Shown piece after piece: positions 7,555 through 14,271 of a stretch of DNA of 64,000 nucleotides. The notes beneath the pieces were generated by a model. The model was given only the letters and a program-made list of their open reading frames with translations, did no database searches and had not been told where the DNA came from. The number at the start of each line of letters is the position of its first letter. The first letter of the stretch is position 1. Origin of the DNA: JAWXCE01 sp034440495 (lineage in GTDB: Bacteria; Pseudomonadota; Alphaproteobacteria; Rhizobiales; Rhodomicrobiaceae); NCBI GenBank assembly GCA_034440495.1, contig JAWXCE010000056.1, forward strand, positions 1 to 64,000. The letters are read 5' to 3'. Made by a program: the position numbers and the translations under genes.

Positions 7555-9267
7555 TCAGTTCTGCGACAACGGCGCCGCAGCCGAGCCGGGACGTCCCGAC
7601 GCAATCGCCCGATGCAGCATCAGCACGGGGACTAACCCAAGCCCGACAATCATCATCGCCGCGCCGGCCGACCGCTCGAACTGCTCCAGCGACGCGAAGA
7701 TATAAATCTGCGTGGCCAGCGTCTCGAAATTGAACGGGCGCAGCAGGAGCGTGGCGGGCAATTCCTTCATGGCGTCCACGAACACCAGCAGCGCCGCCGC
7801 GCCAATAGCCGGACGCAGGAGCGGCGCGTGAATTTCGCGCAAGATGCGCCGTACATTGGCCCCTAGCGTGCGGGCGGCCGCGTCGATGTTGGGCGAGAGC
7901 TGCTGATACCCAGCATCAACCGCGCCCAACGCTACTGCTAGAAACCGCACGCAGTAAGCGAACAGGAGCGCGAACACGCTGCCGGATAGCAGGAGGCCGG
8001 TGGATACGCCGAACTCGCGCCGCATGAAGGCATCTACGCCGTTATCGATTGCGGCGAAGGGAATCAGCACGCCCAGAGCGATCACGGCGCCTGGCATCGC
8101 ATATCCAAGCCCGGCGATCCGCGCCGCGCCTTTCACCGGCCTCGACGGCGCGATGCGTGCGGCGAAACTTAATCCCCACGCCAGGATCACGGTGCATGTC
8201 GCCGCCGCGCCCGCCAAACCCATGCTGTTTATGCCCGTGCGCCAGAACGCCGAACCGGCCGTTTCCTGCGGCGTGGTGAAAACGGCCTCGATCAGCACGA
8301 ATGCGGGGATCAGAAATCCGCACAGCACAGGCAAAGCGCAACCGCACGCCGCCGCCCAACCGCGCCATCCGGTAAGCGGCTGACGCTCCAGAACGCGGTA
8401 ACGCAGGCTGGTGTGATGGAAACGGCGGTTCATGCGGCTCGCCCGCTCCAGCCCGACCAGCAGCAGCACAAATGCAATGACGACAAGCGCAATCTGCGCC
8501 GCGCCGCCAAGATCAGAGCGTTGCAGCCAGGTAGCGTAGACCATCGCGCTGAGGGTTTTGACGCCCAGATACTCAACCGCGCCAATGTCGTTGATCGTCT
8601 CCATCAGCGCTAGAGCGACGCCGGACGCCAGCGCTGGCCTCGCCAAAGGCAGGGCGACGGAGAAGAACACGCCCCATCCCGTACGCCCAAGTGTGCGCGC
8701 AACCTCAAGCACGCAAACGGATTGTTGCAGGAAACTCGCCCGTGCGGTTAGGTAGACATAGGGGTATAGAACGGCGGACAGGATGAAAATGGCCCCGCCG
8801 GTGGAGCGCCATTCTGGAAACCAGTATGCGCGCGCGTCTTGAAATCCGAACACGGCGCGCAAGCCAGATTGCAGCGGGCCGGTGTAATCGAGAAACTCAC
8901 CATAGCAATAGGCGGTGATATAGGTTGGCATCGCGAGCGGGAGCACCAGCAGCCAGTCGAACGCGCGCCGACCGGGGAAACGGTACATGGTGACAAGCCA
9001 TGCGGCGCCAGCTCCCGTTGTCAGCGTTAGCGCGGCGACGCCCGCCATGAGCAACAGGGTTTGCATCGTGGCGTCGGGCAGCACGGTCGCCAGCAAATGC
9101 GGCCACGCGCCACCGGATGCGGACAGGGCCAGCGTCACCACCGCCGCAAGCGGCAGAAGCGCAAGCGCCGCCACGGCGATAGCGCCGACGCGCCACGGCC
9201 AGTGCTCGCGCTCAAAGCGCGTCATCCTGTCGGCAGCGATGGATTTCAGGCGCATGATGTCTAGCAT
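7555..9267 (-). CDS. FbpB/SfuB-type ABC transporter permease (probable ferric iron uptake)
   Basis: A 570-residue integral membrane protein built as two homologous halves, each with about six membrane spans and a binding-protein-dependent permease motif (for example the first-half stretch ending in ALALMETINDIGAVEYLG and the second-half AARTLGANVRRILREIHAP followed by FVDAMKELPATLLLRPF). The fused two-permease layout and these motifs are typical of the ferric-iron (FbpB/SfuB) family. The periplasmic binding protein and the ATPase that should work with it are not next to it, so iron as substrate is inferred from the family alone. Several in-frame ATGs near the N-terminus (9267, 9255) make the exact start uncertain. 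Confidence 0.85.
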   Translation of the reverse strand: MLDIMRLKSIAADRMTRFEREHWPWRVGAIAVAALALLPLAAVVTLALSASGGAWPHLLATVLPDATMQTLLLMAGVAALTLTTGAGAAWLVTMYRFPGRRAFDWLLVLPLAMPTYITAYCYGEFLDYTGPLQSGLRAVFGFQDARAYWFPEWRSTGGAIFILSAVLYPYVYLTARASFLQQSVCVLEVARTLGRTGWGVFFSVALPLARPALASGVALALMETINDIGAVEYLGVKTLSAMVYATWLQRSDLGGAAQIALVVIAFVLLLVGLERASRMNRRFHHTSLRYRVLERQPLTGWRGWAAACGCALPVLCGFLIPAFVLIEAVFTTPQETAGSAFWRTGINSMGLAGAAATCTVILAWGLSFAARIAPSRPVKGAARIAGLGYAMPGAVIALGVLIPFAAIDNGVDAFMRREFGVSTGLLLSGSVFALLFAYCVRFLAVALGAVDAGYQQLSPNIDAAARTLGANVRRILREIHAPLLRPAIGAAALLVFVDAMKELPATLLLRPFNFETLATQIYIFASLEQFERSAGAAMMIVGLGLVPVLMLHRAIASGRPGSAAAPLSQN

Positions 9268-9344
9268 GTTCGAGGGGTATTTAGAATTCGCGCGTGGTGC
9301 TTTACAAGCGCATCCTTGTCATGCACGAAGCTGTGAGGGAAGCC

Positions 9345-10085
9345 ATGCGTCGTTTAGAGGGTAAATCTGCGCTTATAACGGGCGCGAGCCGGGGCATCGG
9401 CGCGGCCATCGCCAGGCGCTTCGCCAGCGAGGGCGCGAACCTTACGCTGACCTATCTCAAATCGGCCGAGGGCGCTGAAGCCGTTGCGGCCAAGGCGCGT
9501 GGGTGCGGGGTTGCTGTGACCCTGCTGCGATCGGATGCGGGCGATGCGGCGGCTGTGCGGGAGGCCGTGCAGGCGGCCCATGCGTCCCACGGGCGTCTCG
9601 ATATTGTCGTAAATAATGCCGGAATGTTCCGGCGCCAGTCCCTCACCGAGACATCCGACGCGGATTTCGACGAGATCATCGCCGTCAACTTGCGCTCGGT
9701 CTATGTGGCGACGAAAACGGCGGCGACTCTGATGGGCGAGGGCGGACGGATCATCAACATGGGGTCGTCGTTCGGCGCGCGCGTGCCAGCGCCGGGGTTG
9801 GGGCTGTATGCGGCATCGAAGTTCGCGGTGGAAGGGTTAACGCGGGCGTTCGCGCGCGATCTGGCGCCGAAGGGGATCACGGTTAACGCCATCCAGCCCG
9901 GCCCCATCGACACCGACATGAACCCCGCCGATAGCCGCCACGGCCGCATCATGATGATGATGACCGCGATGGGCCGCTACGGGCGCCCGGATGAGGTCGC
10001 CGCCCTCGTCGCCTTCCTCGCCAGCGACGACGCCAGCTACATCACCGGCGCCGTGATGGCGGTGGATGGGGGATTGGAGACTTAA
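9345..10085 (+). CDS. Short-chain dehydrogenase/reductase, FabG-like
   Basis: A 246-residue classical SDR. The cofactor motif TGASRGIGAA is at the N-terminus, NNAG follows, and the catalytic residues S142, Y155 and K159 are in GSSFGARVPAPGLGLYAASK. The C-terminal region (AIQPGPIDTDMNP, VAFLASDDASYITGAVMAVDGG) is that of 3-oxoacyl-ACP-reductase-like oxidoreductases. The ATG at 9345 is preferred because GAGGGAAG lies just upstream; the frame extends to 9294 without similarity. The gene is divergent from the permease. Its substrate cannot be read from sequence, and because it is not in a fatty-acid cluster I do not call it fabG. Confidence 0.9.
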   Translation: MRRLEGKSALITGASRGIGAAIARRFASEGANLTLTYLKSAEGAEAVAAKARGCGVAVTLLRSDAGDAAAVREAVQAAHASHGRLDIVVNNAGMFRRQSLTETSDADFDEIIAVNLRSVYVATKTAATLMGEGGRIINMGSSFGARVPAPGLGLYAASKFAVEGLTRAFARDLAPKGITVNAIQPGPIDTDMNPADSRHGRIMMMMTAMGRYGRPDEVAALVAFLASDDASYITGAVMAVDGGLET

Positions 10086-10123
10086 AAAAATTCAAGATCA
10101 AGAGGCTTTAAATTTAAATGATT

Positions 10124-10895
10124 TTACATCGTAAGTAGCTGCCTTATTTCTATGACAGCCATAAATATACCCAAAGCCGTCCCTGTTAGGCCTATTATCT
10201 TTGAGGCTCTACTTTCAAAAACGCGGTCAATATAAGCGCCCATTCCAGTAGATTTTGTATTTATATTACCTTTTGTCATTTTATCGATCACAGATTGTAA
10301 GAAACCTACTTTACATAATTTAGAGTTGTGCATCTTTATAAATGCACCTTCCTTGAATGCATTGACCTCTTCCAACCCTGATAAAAAATGACGGTGCATC
10401 CCAACCGTTCAAATTCATAAGACCTATGAGTTTTGGGTGTGGGGCAAAATCAGATCCGTATCTATCTGCTAACATATCGTTAAGATTTATTCTTCTTTCG
10501 ACGGGTATAACGGGCGCATCCTTGCCTCCAAGCACATCATACCTGTGTTCAAGGTGCTCAAAGCCATATGTAAGATTACGCATATTCCAGTGAATCCAGT
10601 ATTTATCTCGCCTGTCACGTGTGAATTTATAGAATTGCTTCAAAAGTTCAGATTCAATCTCATCAAATCTTTCAATAACATGTTCGCGATTTATAGACAA
10701 TTTTTCGGCAACAGCGTGCGTAGAAAAGCTAACTGTCTGTTCTGTTGCAATATGACATATGGCAATAGATGTAATTCGCGGTGATAAGCCTTCGTTGTCA
10801 TCGTACAAACTTTGACATGAGTAATGAATAATATAAAAATTTTGGCCATTTCCCCTAATTTGAGCAATGAATTCTGAACTTTTGTTTATTGTCAT
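10124..10895 (-). pseudogene. AT-rich accessory gene with one frameshift, C-terminal membrane segment
   Basis: Two adjacent frames are parts of one gene of about 257 codons. The first (ATG at 10895, MTINKSSEFIAQIRG) ends its sensible sequence at NLNGWDAPSF; the second continues with LSGLEEVNAFKEGAFIKM. Removing one A from the six-A run at 10383-10388 joins them as DAPSFLSGLEEVNAF. The protein contains RRDKYWIHWNMRNLTYGFEHLEHRY and ends in a hydrophobic segment (KIIGLTGTALGIFMAVIEI) that may span the membrane. I do not recognise a named family. Base composition is clearly more AT-rich than the flanking housekeeping genes, which points to horizontal acquisition. It lies between the SDR gene and rpoH and runs in the same direction as rpoH. 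Confidence 0.6.
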
Positions 10896-10920
10896 AAGGT
10901 TTTTCCAAAATCGACTTGCA

Positions 10921-10947
10921 ACAAAAAAACCGGGCTTTCGTCCGGTT
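10921..10947 (-). terminator. Intrinsic terminator, minus strand
   Basis: Read on the minus strand, ACCGG-ACGAAAG-CCCGGT forms a GC hairpin that runs straight into a run of seven or more T (the A-run at 10923-10929 on the plus strand). It is placed to end a transcript coming from the small open frame at 10997-11137 or from farther upstream (rpoH side), and it precedes the broken gene at 10124-10895. Confidence 0.6.
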
Positions 10948-10996
10948 CCAGTCTTGCGGCCGGAGTTCATACCAGCCCTGGCCCGAAACCCATCCC

Positions 10997-11137
10997 TTAG
11001 CTACTGGGGGGATGATAATATTGATGTTTTCGGATTTTATGCAGCACTTTCAGGAGAGATTTCAGTTTACGCGCCCCGTACACTTCACATTGATGCTCAG
11101 AATTACGCCCATTCGCAAAGAATAGGTATTTCTGCAT
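10997..11137 (-). CDS. Possible 46-residue basic small protein
   Basis: An open frame of 46 codons starts at ATG 11137 with GGAG about seven bases upstream and ends at 10999-10997. It begins MQKYLFFANGRNSEHQC and contains a Lys/Arg-rich helix-like stretch (ARKLKSLLKVLHKIRKHQYY). An intrinsic terminator follows 50 bases later on the same strand. If the six-C run at about 11008-11013 had one C fewer, the frame would continue as HPPVAKGWVSGQGWYELRPQ up to the terminator, so the present end may itself be a truncation. I know no family for it. The call rests on start signal and terminator only. Confidence 0.3.
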   Translation of the reverse strand: MQKYLFFANGRNSEHQCEVYGARKLKSLLKVLHKIRKHQYYHPPSS

Positions 11138-11540
11138 CTAGCTCTCCATCTGGGTGGATAGGCCGTGGCGGCTATATAGGTGGAGGACGTCGCCATGGCG
11201 GATATAGGAGGCCTCTCCGGCTCCTAGCCCATTACCGCATCTGCGGGAAACAAATTGTGAATGAAGATTGTGCAGCGCCTGATTAGATATTTGCGACGGC
11301 AAAATTTCTATCATCAACCGTTCCGCGCCTGATGGCGGTTAAACGGGAGCGCCCAACCCGGGCTACTCCCGGTTTCATGCGGCATTCGTCGAGTTGAGTT
11401 AACATTTACAGGCAAAAACCTGAAACCGTTAATCTCACCTAGGTTATACCACGATTCGGATTGTGCGATGAAAAGTATTAACGAATTATGAATGTAGGCT
11501 GCGCGAGCAATTATTTCGTGCAGCCCAACGTTGTTTTAAC
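11138..11540. other. Intergenic region downstream of rpoH, no gene seen
   Basis: No convincing open frame is seen. It holds a compound hairpin at about 11341-11375 (outer arms GGGAG/CTCCC, inner arms GCCC/GGGC) that has no T-run on either strand, and short imperfect direct repeats at about 11172-11210 (GGCGGCTATATAGG and GGCGGATATAGG). A GGCTGC/GCAGCC inverted repeat lies just after the rpoH stop, at about 11498-11525. Any of these could shape transcript ends. Confidence 0.4.
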
Positions 11541-12419
11541 TTACGCCCTGGGGCTTTCCGCCACAGAGGCGGATTTCTGCACCGCCTTCTGCACCTTCTC
11601 GAAAGCGCGCACCTCGATCTGGCGGATGCGCTCGCGGCTAACGCCGAATTCTTCCGACAGTTCCTCAAGCGTCATCGGATCGTCCACAAGACGGCGGGCG
11701 GCGAAAATCCGGCGCTCACGGTCGTTCAAGCTATCCATCGCGCTTTGCAGATAATTGCGGCGATGCGCCAGCTCTTCCTTATCGACCAGCACGCTCTCTT
11801 GGCTGGCGCTATCGTCCACAAGCCAATCCTGCCATTCACCACCCTCTGCGTCATTGCGCAGCGGCGCGTTCAGCGACGAGTCGCCGCCGAGACGCCGGTT
11901 CATGGACACCACATCCACCTCCGGAACGCCGAGATGCGTGGCGATTTTAGTGACCTGATCGGGACGCAAATCGCCGTCCTCCAGCGCCTGCATCTGGCCT
12001 TTCAGCCGGCGCAGGTTGAAGAACAGCTTCTTCTGGCTGGCGGTCGTGCCCATTTTGACAAGGCTCCACGAGCGCAGGATGTATTCCTGGATTGCGGCTC
12101 TGATCCACCACATCGCGTAAGTCGCCAGGCGGAAACCCTTCTCCGGGTCGAACCGCTTGACCGCCTGCATGAGGCCCACATTGCCCTCGGACACGACTTC
12201 ACCAATCGGCAGACCATAACCGCGATAACCCATGGCGATGCGCGCGACGAGCCGAAGATGCGACGTTACAAGCCGTTGCGCGGCGTCGCCGTCCTCATGC
12301 TGCTGCCAACGCTTGGCAAGCATGTACTCTTCCTGCGGCTCAAGCATGGGAAAGCGGCGAATTTCTTCCAGATATCTGGTAAGACCGCCTGCTGCTGCTA
12401 TTGATGGAACTGAAGCCAT
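11541..12419 (-). CDS. rpoH: RNA polymerase sigma-32 (heat-shock) factor
   Basis: A 292-residue sigma-70-family factor directing heat-shock transcription. The RpoH-box motif QKKLFFNLRRLKGQ, diagnostic for sigma-32, is near the middle; region 2 (EGNVGLMQAVKRFDPEKGFRLATYAMWWIRAAI) and the region 4 helix-turn-helix (MTLEELSEEFGVSRERIRQIEVRAFEKVQ) are complete. The ATG at 12419 has a strong AAGGAG site just upstream, so I prefer it to the in-frame ATG at 12440. It follows rluD on the same strand with 96 bp between them, a conserved alphaproteobacterial order. It ends 400 bp before the accessory stretch at 10-11 kb. Confidence 0.97.
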   Translation of the reverse strand: MASVPSIAAAGGLTRYLEEIRRFPMLEPQEEYMLAKRWQQHEDGDAAQRLVTSHLRLVARIAMGYRGYGLPIGEVVSEGNVGLMQAVKRFDPEKGFRLATYAMWWIRAAIQEYILRSWSLVKMGTTASQKKLFFNLRRLKGQMQALEDGDLRPDQVTKIATHLGVPEVDVVSMNRRLGGDSSLNAPLRNDAEGGEWQDWLVDDSASQESVLVDKEELAHRRNYLQSAMDSLNDRERRIFAARRLVDDPMTLEELSEEFGVSRERIRQIEVRAFEKVQKAVQKSASVAESPRA

Positions 12420-12515
12420 AGTCAACTCCTTACGGTTCAAGGCGCTTTGCTAACCGCCCACAATGGCGCAGGTCTGTAAGCCCACCGATATCTATTTATA
12501 CGTTAACGCATTCGT

Positions 12516-13544
12516 TTAAGATTTGATCTGGCAAGATCGCAAAATATTGATTGCTGATGACATATCATTTGGCGGGGCAGATGAAAAATGCATCGGCTTC
12601 TTGCTTGTTGGATGCTCAAACACCAGTATTTCCGCGTGTAATGCCTGCCTTTTCAACTTAATAATCTCAGATTTCGCCGTTTCCGGCAAGACACGAGTCT
12701 TTGATTGATATCCGGCCCCATAAGTCGCGTCGCCAATGATCGGGCAACCCAGCCCCGCCATATGAACGCGAACCTGATGCGTGCGGCCCGTTTCCAGCGC
12801 GCAGGAAATCAGACTGGCTTCGACTACGCCTTCGCTGATGAGCGAGCCGCAGCGAAGCGTTTCCACAACCTTGTAATGCGTTATCGCCTCGCGCCCGCGC
12901 GACTTCACCACCGCCATTTTCTTTCGATCCATTGGATGCCGGGCGATCAGGTTGCGCACCACGCCCGCCCGCATTTTAGGTTTGCTCCATGTCAGCGCCA
13001 GATATTGCCGCTCCAGCACGCCAGTGCGCCCATGGTCGGCGAACTGCTCCGCTAAATGCCGGTGCGCTCTGTCATTCTTGGCGATCACCATCAGCCCCGT
13101 CGTGTCCTTGTCGAGCCTATGTACGATGCCGGGCCGCAGCACGCCGCCAATGCCGGAAAGACTGTCGCCGCAATGGGCGATGAGCGCGTTCGCCAGCGTG
13201 CCGTCGCGCGCGCCCGGCGCCGGATGCACCACGAGGCCCGCCTGCTTGTCGATGACGATCAGGTCGCTATCCTCGTAAACAACATTCAGAGCGATATGCT
13301 CGCCCTGCGGCTCGGCGGGGCGTGGCGGCGGCGTCTCCAGATGGATATGATCGCCCAGTTTGACCTTGTACCCGGCGTCGGTTACGGTTCGCCCGCCGAT
13401 GGATAGACGCCCGGCCTTAATGTGCTCCTGCAGTTGCGACCGGCTCATACTCGGCGCATGCGCGACGAGCACACGGTCAAGCCGCTGTCTGGCGTCTGCC
13501 TCGCCTGCCGTTACGGCGGTTATCGAATTGAGCGTTTCAACCAT
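12516..13544 (-). CDS. rluD: RluA/RluD-family 23S rRNA pseudouridine synthase
   Basis: A 342-residue pseudouridine synthase. It has an N-terminal S4 RNA-binding domain (RLDRVLVAHAPSMSRSQLQEHIKAGRLSIGG) and the catalytic HRLDKDTTGLMVIAKN motif, whose Asp attacks the uridine ring. TGRTHQVRVHMAGLGCPIIGD is the usual C-terminal RluA-family motif. The S4 domain and its place beside rpoH favour RluD (helix 69 of 23S rRNA) over RluA, which lacks S4; substrate positions are inferred. Start at ATG 13544. The gene is divergent from the small membrane protein at 13556, with starts only 11 bp apart, so their promoter elements must overlap the coding ends. Confidence 0.92.
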   Translation of the reverse strand: MVETLNSITAVTAGEADARQRLDRVLVAHAPSMSRSQLQEHIKAGRLSIGGRTVTDAGYKVKLGDHIHLETPPPRPAEPQGEHIALNVVYEDSDLIVIDKQAGLVVHPAPGARDGTLANALIAHCGDSLSGIGGVLRPGIVHRLDKDTTGLMVIAKNDRAHRHLAEQFADHGRTGVLERQYLALTWSKPKMRAGVVRNLIARHPMDRKKMAVVKSRGREAITHYKVVETLRCGSLISEGVVEASLISCALETGRTHQVRVHMAGLGCPIIGDATYGAGYQSKTRVLPETAKSEIIKLKRQALHAEILVFEHPTSKKPMHFSSAPPNDMSSAINILRSCQIKS

Positions 13545-13555
13545 GGTTTTGATCT

Positions 13556-13927
13556 ATGATAAGCACTGAAGAAGCCGCTTTGCAAAGCGGATGGACACCC
13601 GGCCAGATCCGGAACCTGAAAATCGCGGTCATCGCGATGGGCGTGCTGCTTATCCTGGGCTTCTTCGCTCTCCTTATAGGGCTTTACTACCAATCGACGC
13701 AACTGGTGACGGGCGCACAGCCCGCCGCGTCCACATCCATCAGCACGCCCGGCGCGGCTATTCAGGAGGAGGTCGTCAATATCGGGCAGGGGGGACAAGT
13801 GCTCTCAACCCATACGGTCGACGACGCTGTGGTCGTGGAGATTAAACGCGGCGACGTGCGCGAGTTGCTGATTTTCTCCCTGCGCAGCGGCAAACTCAGA
13901 TCCCGCACCGTACTCAAACCCGAGTAA
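13556..13927 (+). CDS. Small single-span membrane protein, DUF6476-like
   Basis: A 123-residue protein with one membrane span (IAVIAMGVLLILGFFALLIGLYY, about residues 26-48) and a soluble C-terminal part ending VVVEIKRGDVRELLIFSLRSGKLRSRTVLKP. It starts 11 bp from the rluD start on the other strand. Small membrane proteins of this form next to rluD are common in alphaproteobacteria; I believe they are grouped as DUF6476, but that name is from memory. No function is known. The start at ATG 13556 leaves a leader of about 24 residues before the span. Confidence 0.7.
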   Translation: MISTEEAALQSGWTPGQIRNLKIAVIAMGVLLILGFFALLIGLYYQSTQLVTGAQPAASTSISTPGAAIQEEVVNIGQGGQVLSTHTVDDAVVVEIKRGDVRELLIFSLRSGKLRSRTVLKPE

Positions 13928-13988
13928 TCTTTTCGCCTTGCGATTGTATATATATAATCTAGTCGTTAGTATGACTCGCAATTCATAA

Positions 13989-14173
13989 TCATTCCAGCAG
14001 GCCAAAATCTTCCCAGTCTTTCCCAGGAACACGAAATTTTACAGGCTTGATTTCATAGCCAAAGCGTTTACTCAAAATTTCGGCTACGCGCTCAGTTTTT
14101 CTTTCCGCAGCCGCTGTTCGATATCTCGCGACTGATCTGTTTTGATGTGGTAGCTTTCGCTATACTCACTCAA
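13989..14173 (-). pseudogene. Frameshifted small gene of about 61 codons
   Basis: Two frames joined at a five-base A-run (T-run at 14096-14100 on the plus strand) would form one 61-residue protein. The first part, from a TTG at 14173 with GGGGG upstream, reads YHIKTDQSRDIEQRLRKEK; the second reads ERVAEILSKRFGYEIKPVK and then FRVPGKDWEDFGLLE before the stop at 13991-13989. One extra A would fuse them. The sequence looks like a compact charged soluble protein. No family is recognised. The region is more AT-rich than its neighbours. It lies between the 3' ends of rne and the small membrane protein gene. Confidence 0.5.
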
Positions 14174-14271
14174 TTATTCCCCCGCGATATCCTGAGTAAA
14201 GCTATCGCGCCGGAGATAGAGTAATGCCCCTTTTTTGCGATTAACCGCTTTCCGGCGTGATCGCTTGCTTG

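Noticed and set aside
10867..11286. A 139-codon plus-strand frame across the accessory stretch
   Set aside because: No start signal, it runs through the minus-strand terminator hairpin, and its Gly-rich end comes from short repeats at 11172-11210.
11341..11375. Compound hairpin considered as an intrinsic terminator or small RNA
   Set aside because: No T-run on either strand and no match to tmRNA, SRP RNA or RNase P landmarks, so no RNA gene is claimed.
14183..14209. CGCGATA/TATCGCG inverted repeat after rne considered as the rne terminator
   Set aside because: Stem is only 7 bp with a 13-base loop, and no T-run follows on the minus strand.
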